From Labilibaculum sp. (GTDB lineage: Bacteria > Bacteroidota > Bacteroidia > Bacteroidales > Marinifilaceae): 6,252 bases of DNA. A model generated the notes under the pieces. It saw only the letters and a list, made by a program, of their open reading frames with translations, was not told the origin of the DNA and ran no database searches. The position numbers were made by a program, and so were the translations under genes. The stretch spans positions 1-6,252 of the forward strand of contig JADGFH010000365.1 of NCBI GenBank assembly GCA_016743925.1. The letters run 5' to 3'. This document shows positions 1 through 6,252 of the stretch, piece after piece (within the stretch, counting starts at the first letter, position 1; each line of letters starts with the position of its first letter).

Positions 1-1989
1 CGTATGCACGGAACTTTTGATGACTATACAGGCCCATTAGATGGTGGTTCAACGGTTTATAATAAGGTGATGCGTACAAGTCCTGTTGATTTTCCTGCAT
101 ATTATGCACCAGATGAGGCCAACCAGTATACAAAGCATATTCTTTTTGGTGGTCGGGAGAATACGGTTAATCCATATGCTGATATGGTTAAAGGTTATCG
201 TGAAAATACAAAAACTTTATTGTTGGCTCAAGTAGAAATCGAACATGAGTTGGATTGGCTTACAGAGGGATTAAAGTTTCGTGCTACGGCAAATACAACC
301 CGTAAATCATTTTTTGAAGCCAGTAGGAAGTATAGTCCATTCTATTATGAATCAAATTATTTGCTAACGGAAAATAAATATACATTAAACCCATTGAATC
401 CGGGTGATGGAACAGAGTATTTGGGTTATGATGATGGTAATAAGACAATTGATAATTCATTGTATTTTGAATCATCACTAAATTACACCAAAGAGTTAAA
501 CGATCTGCACACGGTTTCTGGTATGTTAGTATATACCATGAGAGAGTCTATTGTATCTGGTAAAAAAACATTACAACAATCTTTACCATATAGAAATATG
601 GGATTGAGTGGAAGATTTACTTATTCATTTGATAGTCGTTTCTTTACTGAATTTAACTTTGGTTACAATGGTTCTGAGCGTTTCGATAAGAACAATAGAT
701 TTGGTTTTTTCCCTTCAGCAGGTTTAGCATGGTATGTAAGTAATGAGGAATTTATGCAAAGTTTAAGCAATTCTGTTACTAAACTAAAATTGAAAGCAAC
801 CTATGGATTGGTCGGAAACGATGCAATTGGCGATAGTTCAGATCGATTTTTTTACCTGTCGCAAGTAAATTTAAGTGATGGTGGTAAAGGTTCACGTTTT
901 GGTTATAATAACGAGTACTATCGACCAGGAGTAAATGTGAATAGATATGGTAACCCTGATGTTACCTGGGAAATATCAAAAAAATTAAACATAGGTGCCG
1001 AGATTGGTTTGTTTAATGATTTTGAGGTAATGATCGATTACTTTAGGGAAAACAGATCTAACATTTTGATGACAAGACCGATACCTCATGAATTGGGATC
1101 TACAGCAGCAGTTAGAGCTAATGTAGGAGAAGCCTTTAGTCATGGGGTTGATCTTTCTGTTGATTATCAAAAGTCATTCGCAAATCATTTATGGATAACA
1201 GCTAGAGGTAATTTCACCTATGCAACAAGTGAATTTAAAAACTATGAAGAGCCAGATTATTCGGCAACACCATGGTTATCGAGAGAAGGGAAATCACTTA
1301 GACAAGAATGGGGATTTATTGCAGAGCGTTTGTTTGTTGATGAAAATGAAATTAAAAATTCTCCACGACAGTTTGGTGACTATATGGCAGGTGATATCAA
1401 ATACAAGGATGTTAACCATGATGGTAAAATAACCGATTTAGATAAGGTACCTATTGGTCATCCTACAACACCTGAAATTACTTATGGTTTTGGTGTTTCT
1501 GTAGGATATAAAAATATTGATGTTAGCTGTTTCTTTTCAGGAAATGCTAGAACCAGTTTTTGGATCGATCCTTATAAAACATCTCCGTTTGCCGATATAG
1601 ACTCTGATAAAGTTGATTGGGATAACGGAAAAATTACAAGTACTGGATTATTGCAAGCCTATGCAGATAGTTATTGGTCTGAAGAAAATGCAGATTTATA
1701 TGCTTTATGGCCTCGATTAAGTAGTAGAGTAATTGACAATAATAACAAGCGAAGTACATGGTTTATGCAAGATGGATCTTTTTTAAGATTAAAATCGGTC
1801 GAATTGGGATATTCTCTGCCAGAAGCCTTAATTAAGAAAATTAAATTGAGCAAGTTTAGAGTGTATTTAAGTGCGACAAACCTAGCTGTTTGGAGTAATT
1901 TTAAGCTATGGGATCCTGAAATGGGTGGTAATGGTCTTGGATACCCAATCCAAAGACAAATTAGTGCCGGATTAAATATTAATTTTTAG
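1..1989 (+). CDS. SusC/RagA-family TonB-dependent outer-membrane transporter, C-terminal part (5' end outside window)
   Basis: This is the beta-barrel part of a SusC-type transporter, which imports oligosaccharides across the outer membrane using TonB energy. The frame is open from base 1 (first codon CGT), so the ATG at base 4 is internal. The 662 residues seen are shorter than the roughly 1000 usual for the family; the missing part should hold the signal peptide, carboxypeptidase-regulatory-like domain and plug. Family hallmarks seen are NPYAD (about 169-183), FPSAGLAW followed by SNEEF (709-753), NPDVTWE (952-972), a GD-K-KDVNHDGKI segment (about 1390-1430), DGSFLRLKSVELGY (1771-1812), and a C-terminal strand ending in NINF. 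The terminal Phe is the usual signal for barrel insertion by the BAM complex. The SusD partner starts 8 bases downstream. Family assignment is very secure; the substrate is unknown. Confidence 0.96.
   Translation, partial: RMHGTFDDYTGPLDGGSTVYNKVMRTSPVDFPAYYAPDEANQYTKHILFGGRENTVNPYADMVKGYRENTKTLLLAQVEIEHELDWLTEGLKFRATANTTRKSFFEASRKYSPFYYESNYLLTENKYTLNPLNPGDGTEYLGYDDGNKTIDNSLYFESSLNYTKELNDLHTVSGMLVYTMRESIVSGKKTLQQSLPYRNMGLSGRFTYSFDSRFFTEFNFGYNGSERFDKNNRFGFFPSAGLAWYVSNEEFMQSLSNSVTKLKLKATYGLVGNDAIGDSSDRFFYLSQVNLSDGGKGSRFGYNNEYYRPGVNVNRYGNPDVTWEISKKLNIGAEIGLFNDFEVMIDYFRENRSNILMTRPIPHELGSTAAVRANVGEAFSHGVDLSVDYQKSFANHLWITARGNFTYATSEFKNYEEPDYSATPWLSREGKSLRQEWGFIAERLFVDENEIKNSPRQFGDYMAGDIKYKDVNHDGKITDLDKVPIGHPTTPEITYGFGVSVGYKNIDVSCFFSGNARTSFWIDPYKTSPFADIDSDKVDWDNGKITSTGLLQAYADSYWSEENADLYALWPRLSSRVIDNNNKRSTWFMQDGSFLRLKSVELGYSLPEALIKKIKLSKFRVYLSATNLAVWSNFKLWDPEMGGNGLGYPIQRQISAGLNINF
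1408..1443 (+). other. EF-hand-like calcium-binding loop within the SusC-family protein
   Basis: The twelve residues DVNHDGKITDLD fit the EF-hand/dockerin loop pattern D-x-N-x-D-G-x-I-x-x-x-D, with acidic or amide ligands at positions 1, 3, 5 and 12, Gly at 6 and a hydrophobic residue at 8. Loops of this type recur at this place in many SusC-family transporters, in a GD-x-K-[YF]-x-D-x-N-x-D-G context. Calcium binding here is inferred from the pattern alone. The site probably lies in an extracellular barrel loop. Confidence 0.6.
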
Positions 1990-1994
1990 AGGAG
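1990..1994 (+). promoter_or_regulatory. Shine-Dalgarno-like AGGAG before the SusD-family gene
   Basis: AGGAG lies immediately after the SusC stop codon (1987-1989). It is 3 bases from the ATG at 1998 and 6 bases from the second, adjacent ATG at 2001. Spacing therefore favours initiation at 2001, which would shorten the protein by one Met and leave the signal peptide intact. Shine-Dalgarno sequences matter less in Bacteroidota than in most bacteria, so the start choice is tentative. Confidence 0.5.
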
Positions 1995-1997
1995 ATT

Positions 1998-3908
1998 ATG
2001 ATGAATAAATTATTATTACTAACATTGGGTATAATACTTCTTGGTAATCAATCATGTGATAGCTACCTGGATGTAGTACCAGACAATGTATCGACAATAG
2101 AAAGTGCTTTTTCAAATGAATACGAGGCTTCTAAATATTTGGCTACTTGCTATACTTATTTACCAAATTTCGGGAGTGTACATAGTAATCCGGCTTTTTT
2201 CTGTGGAGATGAAGCTTGGTTACCGGAAGCTACTTTAGAAACAAACACAGTAAATCCTTGGAAAATTGCCAGAGGTACACAAGGAACAACTGAACCTATT
2301 TTAAATTTTTGGTCTGGAAAATCCAATGGTACAGATATGTTCGATGCCATAAGACATTGTAATATCTTTATAGAGAAGATTCCAACGGTTTTAGGTTTGG
2401 ACGAAATTATTTTAAAAAGATGGCAATCGGAAGTTAAATTTTTGAAGGCTTATTATATGTTTTGGTTGGTTCGAAATTATGGACCTATTCCAATCTTCAA
2501 AGAGAATATTTCGGTGACTTCAACCAATGGTGATCTTTTTCAAGAGCGACAATCAATCGATGATTGTTTTAATTACATTATTGAACTAATAGATGAATCA
2601 ACAAATGGTTTGCCTTTGTTCATTGTAAATGAAGGAGAAGAATTTGGAAGAATTACCTTGCCTGCAGCTTTAGCGATTAAAGCTCGAATATTAACTGCAG
2701 CAGCGAGTCCATTATTCAATGGAAATACGGAGTTCGAGAGTATGGTTAATAGCGAAGGGGAATCCTTTTTTAGTCCTTTTGATGCTAATAAATGGGAGGT
2801 AGCTAATACTGCAATCGATTCTGCTTTGAATGCGATACAAATGACTTCTCATGCATTATTTGAAAAAGATGATTATGTGTATTTATCTAGTCTTAATGAT
2901 ACTTTGAGATTAGAATGTGCCTTAAGGAGTATCGTTTCTGAAAAATACAATAAAGAGATCTTGTGGGCAAGTTCAAAATCTTATACATCAGATATTCAGG
3001 ATCGATCATTTGCCAGATTAGAAAATGATTATTACAATCAATTGGTAGCTTCTAACCTTGCACCAACCATGAGAATTGCGGAACAGTTTTATTCTGAGAA
3101 TGGTATCCCGATTGAGGAAGATAATACCTATGACTATGAGAATAGATATTCTATTAAGAGTGGAGATTTCGAACACCGTTATTTTATTAAAGAAGGTGAA
3201 AAAACAGCAAGTCTGCATTTTGATAGAGAACCAAGATTTTACTCAAGTTTAGGATTTGATAGAGGCATTTGGTACGGAGCAGGGAGGTTAAAACCCGAAG
3301 ATGGACTTCACTATGTAAAAACAAGAGGAGGAGAACCTGCCGGACAGTACAATACTGTAGATTATTCAATTACTGGGTATTGGGCTAAAAAGTTGGTGCA
3401 CATTAAATCAGTAGTAAGTTCAGATCGTAAATCATTAACCAAAGTAAGATATGCTTTTCCAATCATAAGGTTGGCCGATCTTTATTTACTAAAAGCTGAG
3501 GTAGCCAATGAAATAGCTGCAGCACCAACTGCTGAAGTGTTTGAATATATGGATAAAGTAAGATCTAGAGCCGGTTTAAATGGCGTACAGGAATCTTGGA
3601 CAAATTATTCTAAAAATCCAGGCAAATTTTCTACAAAATCAGGAATGCGTGAGATTATTCATCAGGAAAGATTGATTGAATTATGTATGGAAGGTAGACG
3701 ATTTTGGGATCTTAGAAGATGGAAAATGTCGCGCAACTATATGAATAAAACAATTAAAGGTTGGAAGCTAGGTGGAATGGGTGCAGAGGAATTTTATCAA
3801 CCAACTGTTTTGTTTAGCCCAAATTTTTCTTCCAGAGATTATTTCTGGCCTATACAAGAGTATAGAATTGTAGAAAATCCAAATTTAATTCAAAATAAAG
3901 GATGGTAA
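1998..3908 (+). CDS. SusD/RagB-family nutrient-binding outer-membrane lipoprotein
   Basis: This is the surface lipoprotein that caps the upstream SusC barrel and captures glycan for import. The 636 residues are complete and at the long end for the family. A signal peptide (about 1-19) ends at a relaxed lipobox, NQSC, with lipidated Cys20 followed by DSYLD, a common SusD N-terminus. The N-terminal SusD-like region (about 20-230) has TPR-type helices, including VKFLKAYYMFWLVRNYG (146-162). The conserved AASPLFNGN stretch (235-243) follows. The C-terminal RagB/SusD domain (about 310-636) carries RLADLYLLKAE (491-501), VRSRAGL (521-527), ERLIELCMEGRRFWDLRRW (557-575) and the terminal FWPIQEYRIVENPNLIQNKGW region (616-636). 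The gene is 8 bases after SusC and 1 base before the next gene, so it is surely cotranscribed. The sugar ligand cannot be read from sequence. Start is 1998 or 2001. Confidence 0.97.
   Translation: MMNKLLLLTLGIILLGNQSCDSYLDVVPDNVSTIESAFSNEYEASKYLATCYTYLPNFGSVHSNPAFFCGDEAWLPEATLETNTVNPWKIARGTQGTTEPILNFWSGKSNGTDMFDAIRHCNIFIEKIPTVLGLDEIILKRWQSEVKFLKAYYMFWLVRNYGPIPIFKENISVTSTNGDLFQERQSIDDCFNYIIELIDESTNGLPLFIVNEGEEFGRITLPAALAIKARILTAAASPLFNGNTEFESMVNSEGESFFSPFDANKWEVANTAIDSALNAIQMTSHALFEKDDYVYLSSLNDTLRLECALRSIVSEKYNKEILWASSKSYTSDIQDRSFARLENDYYNQLVASNLAPTMRIAEQFYSENGIPIEEDNTYDYENRYSIKSGDFEHRYFIKEGEKTASLHFDREPRFYSSLGFDRGIWYGAGRLKPEDGLHYVKTRGGEPAGQYNTVDYSITGYWAKKLVHIKSVVSSDRKSLTKVRYAFPIIRLADLYLLKAEVANEIAAAPTAEVFEYMDKVRSRAGLNGVQESWTNYSKNPGKFSTKSGMREIIHQERLIELCMEGRRFWDLRRWKMSRNYMNKTIKGWKLGGMGAEEFYQPTVLFSPNFSSRDYFWPIQEYRIVENPNLIQNKGW
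3897..3902 (+). promoter_or_regulatory. Shine-Dalgarno-like AAAGGA inside the SusD-family 3' end
   Basis: AAAGGA overlaps the last sense codons of the SusD-family gene and ends 7 bases before the ATG at 3910. A second ATG follows directly at 3913, 10 bases away. Spacing favours 3910. Because the site is buried in the upstream coding sequence and only one base separates stop from start, translation of the two genes is probably coupled. Confidence 0.5.
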
Positions 3909-3909
3909 A

Positions 3910-5082
3910 ATGATGAAAAAATTATATATAATTATATTGGCCATTATAGCTTATTCTTGTGAAGAAAAAGTTTTAGAGCCTGTTAATCAATCTGGAACAG
4001 TGCCAGGTGAGATTGTTGTGGAGGAAGTTGAAAATTTAAATGGTGCTGTAGAAGTTACCTATTCTTTACCGCCAAATTCAGATTTATTATACACTTTGGC
4101 CAAATACAAAACAGCAAGGAAAGATTTCGAAACGAAAACTTCTATTTATTCATCTTCTGTTTTGTTAGAAGGTTTTTTTGAAGAAAAAGAGTATGAAGTA
4201 AGTTTAGTGGGTGTGAATAGAGCCGGACAGCAGGGAGAGGAAGTAAAAGTGAAAGTAAACCCGTTAAAATCTCCTGCAGTAATTGCCATGGAAAGTATGG
4301 ACATTATTCCTGGATTTGGAGGTGCATTTTATGTCTGGGAAAATGAACTTAAAGCTCCTTTAACTGTAAATGTTTTGTTCGAAGATAGTTTGGGTATGGT
4401 ACGACCTTACGACTGGGTGGAAACCGATGCTCCGAAACAATCCTATGCTATTAGAGGATTGGACACCATTCCTAAGAAATTTGTCGTGTACATAACCGAT
4501 AAATTCTTTAATAAAACAGACTCGCTTGTAAAAACCATTACACCATTATTTGAAGAGGAACTAAGTGTTGATGGAAATAATGCTATTATTTTGCCAGGTG
4601 ATGCTGAGGAAGAATCTTGGTCTGGTGGGGTAAATACACTATTCGACGATAAGTATGGATGGAGAGAAAGTATCGCTTTGAAAACTCCGGAAGATGGAAA
4701 ACCAAAAATGACATTTGATTTAGGTCAGCCAACAAAAATATCCAGAGTTTGGTTCAAGAACAGAGTAGAAAGTCCATATGGGCAAGGTAATATCGAAAAA
4801 TTAAAGATATTTGGACTGAATGAACTTCCTGCTACAGCTGAAGAACAGGCTGATATGGCTAATTGGGAAGAAATAGGAGAATATCATATGACTCCTCCTT
4901 CTGGAAATCCAAATTCAAGTTATACCGAAGGAGATAAGGCTTATTTTTTAGCGGGTGTTGATTTGTCTTTTGAAATATCAACCCCTAAGTATAGATATGT
5001 AAGATTTCAATTTTTGAAAAATTACAAAAATACTTCGTATTGGTATTTTACAGAAATGAAGTTTTATGGTGTTAATGAATAA
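3910..5082 (+). CDS. PUL lipoprotein resembling DUF4959-DUF5126-DUF5000 (discoidin-like C-terminus), putative surface glycan-binding protein
   Basis: The 390-residue protein has a short signal peptide and lipobox AYSC, giving lipidated Cys17 followed by EEK. Residues about 25-118 look like an FN3-type DUF4959 domain: VPGEIVVEEVENLNGAVEVTY pattern, then LLYTLAKY, a serine-rich strand, and YEVSLVGVNRAGQQGE. Residues about 121-212 resemble DUF5126, with GFGGAFYVWENELKAPL and a strand ending in YITDKFFNKTDS. Residues about 228-390 resemble DUF5000, an F5/8 type C-like beta-sandwich: LFDDKYGW (244-251), MTFDLGQPTKISRVWF (267-282), a PPSGNP turn (329-334), YRYVRFQFL (361-369) and the final EMKFYG strand. 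No catalytic motif is visible. Position after SusC/SusD matches SusE/SusF-like surface glycan-binding proteins, so binding is the inferred role. Domain names are recalled from family patterns, not searched. Confidence 0.85.
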   Translation: MMKKLYIIILAIIAYSCEEKVLEPVNQSGTVPGEIVVEEVENLNGAVEVTYSLPPNSDLLYTLAKYKTARKDFETKTSIYSSSVLLEGFFEEKEYEVSLVGVNRAGQQGEEVKVKVNPLKSPAVIAMESMDIIPGFGGAFYVWENELKAPLTVNVLFEDSLGMVRPYDWVETDAPKQSYAIRGLDTIPKKFVVYITDKFFNKTDSLVKTITPLFEEELSVDGNNAIILPGDAEEESWSGGVNTLFDDKYGWRESIALKTPEDGKPKMTFDLGQPTKISRVWFKNRVESPYGQGNIEKLKIFGLNELPATAEEQADMANWEEIGEYHMTPPSGNPNSSYTEGDKAYFLAGVDLSFEISTPKYRYVRFQFLKNYKNTSYWYFTEMKFYGVNE

Positions 5083-5091
5083 TTTAAAGAT

Positions 5092-6192
5092 ATGAATATT
5101 AGAATATTAATAATATTTTGTATGGTATCGCTCATGTCTTGCGATAAATACGATGAGATACACAAAGATTACGTTGATTCAATGGATGAAACAAAGTACT
5201 CCGTTAATCCTGAAAATGTGATTTTACATTCAGGTTTAGAAAGATTATTTGTGAGTACTGATCTTGTTTACACAAGTTCTTTGAGCAAATTTATTGTTGA
5301 AATTAACGATGAAATGCATGAATTTGATATTCCAATGCCGGTAGAAGGTGATACAACTAAATTGATGTATGAACTTCCTAATTTAGCTGAAGGTGTAGTT
5401 GATACTTATTTGTATACAATCGATAATGAGGATAATAAATCATTAGTTACACTCTATACTGGTAGAGTATTGGGAGATAGATATAGATCGGAAATCTTGA
5501 ATAGGAATATTCTTCGAACAGAAAGTGTAAGTGATGGTTATAAAATTAAGTTTAATTCAGCTCCTGAGAAATCAGTAAGAGTAGATTTAACTTATACGAA
5601 TCAGGAAGATGTTAGCAGTACCCTTAGACTTTTGTCTGAAAATGATGAACTTGTAATAGGTGACTATAAGTCTGAATCTGAGTATACTTATGTAACTTAT
5701 TATTTAGCTGATGAAAATAGTATCGATACGTTGGCAACAACGACTGTTATTAGTCAGTTTTTTCCTGAACGACCTGTAGATAGATCAAGTTGGGAAATTC
5801 TTTCAGTTACATCGGAGCAATTAGATGGTGGTCCAGCTACAAGTATGTTAGATGGAGATCTTAACACCTATTGGCACAACAGATGGTCTGGTGGTACTGA
5901 TCCAATGCCTCATGTGATGGTTATCGATATGAAAAAGGAAATGGAAATCAGAAAGATTGATTTCCATAGAAGAAAAGATAGTGATTCTACAAGAGGAATC
6001 TTGCTTGAAACCAGTATGGATAACTCAACTTGGAAAGAATATGGAACTGCTAGGTGGGCCGAAGGTGCTGGTAACGAAAAACAAGTTATTGAGCCAGAAG
6101 GTACAAAAAATGCACGTTATCTTCGGGTTTCAGTTATAGAAGTAAAAGATGATCCGTGGATGGCAATAGCAGAGTTATACCTCTACGAGTAA
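5092..6192 (+). CDS. PUL lipoprotein resembling DUF4998 plus F5/8 type C (discoidin) domain, putative glycan-binding protein
   Basis: The 366-residue protein has a signal peptide with lipobox LMSC, giving lipidated Cys17 followed by DKYDE. Residues about 35-130 resemble DUF4998: a YSVNPENVILHSGLERLFV strand pair, then NLAEGVVDTYLYTIDNEDNKS and a GRVLGDRY end. Residues about 138-225 form a second beta-rich segment, with a YVTYYLADENSIDTLATT end that also recurs in this family. Residues about 228-366 are an F5/8 type C module: MLDGDLNTYWHNRWSGG (252-268), PHVMVIDMKKEMEIRKIDFHRR (273-294), a SMDNSTWKEYG strand (308-318), ARYLRVSV (341-348) and the closing MAIAELYLYE. No catalytic residues are recognisable. 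The start at 5092 is preferred because the next Met (residue 11) would destroy the signal peptide. The only purine-rich stretch, AAAGA at 5086-5090, is too close to be a good ribosome site. This is the last gene before the terminator. Confidence 0.85.
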   Translation: MNIRILIIFCMVSLMSCDKYDEIHKDYVDSMDETKYSVNPENVILHSGLERLFVSTDLVYTSSLSKFIVEINDEMHEFDIPMPVEGDTTKLMYELPNLAEGVVDTYLYTIDNEDNKSLVTLYTGRVLGDRYRSEILNRNILRTESVSDGYKIKFNSAPEKSVRVDLTYTNQEDVSSTLRLLSENDELVIGDYKSESEYTYVTYYLADENSIDTLATTTVISQFFPERPVDRSSWEILSVTSEQLDGGPATSMLDGDLNTYWHNRWSGGTDPMPHVMVIDMKKEMEIRKIDFHRRKDSDSTRGILLETSMDNSTWKEYGTARWAEGAGNEKQVIEPEGTKNARYLRVSVIEVKDDPWMAIAELYLYE

Positions 6193-6216
6193 TTAATTTG
6201 ATTGAATAATAATATT

Positions 6217-6247
6217 TAAAGGGCACCTAATTGGTGTCCTTTATTTT
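6217..6247 (+). terminator. Intrinsic (Rho-independent) terminator at the end of the SusC/SusD operon
   Basis: An inverted repeat pairs 6217-6227 with 6233-6243 around a 5-base TAATT loop. The GC-bearing core is GGGCACC against GGTGTCC, with one G-T wobble (6223/6237), and it is extended by three A-T pairs and a T-A pair. TTTT follows at 6244-6247. It lies 24 bases after the last stop codon. The A-rich left arm preceded by TTT could also let it work for a convergent gene on the minus strand. Confidence 0.85.
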
Positions 6248-6252
6248 ACAAG

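Noticed and set aside
4..6. ATG at base 4 as a true start for a short SusC-like protein
   Set aside because: The frame is open to base 1, there is no signal peptide after this Met, and the sequence begins in the middle of the family's barrel domain. It is cut by the window edge rather than being a short gene.
284..478. Open frame on the minus strand inside the SusC-family gene
   Set aside because: It lies entirely opposite a well-conserved coding frame and has no family resemblance; its His- and Tyr-rich composition is what the complement of Asn-, Asp- and Tyr-rich sense codons would give. The same applies to the other short minus-strand frames at 985-1170, 1671-1853, 2156-2350, 3018-3218 and 3187-3369.
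1220..1432. Plus-strand 70-codon frame overlapping the SusC-family gene out of frame
   Set aside because: The SusC reading frame is continuous and conserved across this region, so there is no frameshift to explain and no evidence of a second protein.
5957..6139. Plus-strand 60-codon frame inside the last lipoprotein gene
   Set aside because: It is an out-of-frame shadow of the discoidin-like domain, whose own frame runs unbroken to the stop at 6190-6192.
6197..6218. Possible Bacteroidota-type promoter (TTTG then TA-rich element) after the last gene
   Set aside because: The downstream element does not match TAnnTTTG and the spacing from the TTTG is too short; the stretch is simply AT-rich leader to the terminator hairpin.

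Overview
The window looks like Bacteroidota (Bacteroidetes) DNA. It is AT-rich, and it carries the SusC/SusD outer-membrane glycan-capture pair found essentially only in that phylum, followed by two lipoproteins built from domains typical of Bacteroidota polysaccharide utilization loci (PULs). The low G+C and codon use would suit a marine or free-living member such as Marinilabiliales or Flavobacteriia, but that placement is a guess.

Layout: all four genes are on the + strand and tightly packed. Bases 1-1989 are the C-terminal part of a SusC-family TonB-dependent transporter whose start lies upstream of the window. Bases 1998-3908 are a complete SusD/RagB-family lipoprotein. Bases 3910-5082 are a lipoprotein that resembles the DUF4959-DUF5126-DUF5000 architecture. 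Bases 5092-6192 are a lipoprotein that resembles DUF4998 followed by an F5/8 type C (discoidin-like) module. A strong intrinsic terminator follows at 6217-6247. The gaps between genes are 8, 1 and 9 bases, with no room for separate promoters, so the four genes are almost certainly one transcript that ends here.

Working model (family knowledge plus inference): SusC forms the TonB-driven outer-membrane barrel and SusD is the hinged lid that delivers oligosaccharide to it. The two downstream lipoproteins sit where SusE/SusF-type surface glycan-binding proteins usually sit, and each ends in a discoidin-like beta-sandwich suited to binding sugar. The window holds no glycoside hydrolase, lyase, sulfatase, esterase or regulator, so the substrate cannot be named.

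I found no RNA gene, mobile element, CRISPR array, frameshift or broken gene. Essentially the whole window is coding. The least described elements are the two DUF-bearing lipoproteins.
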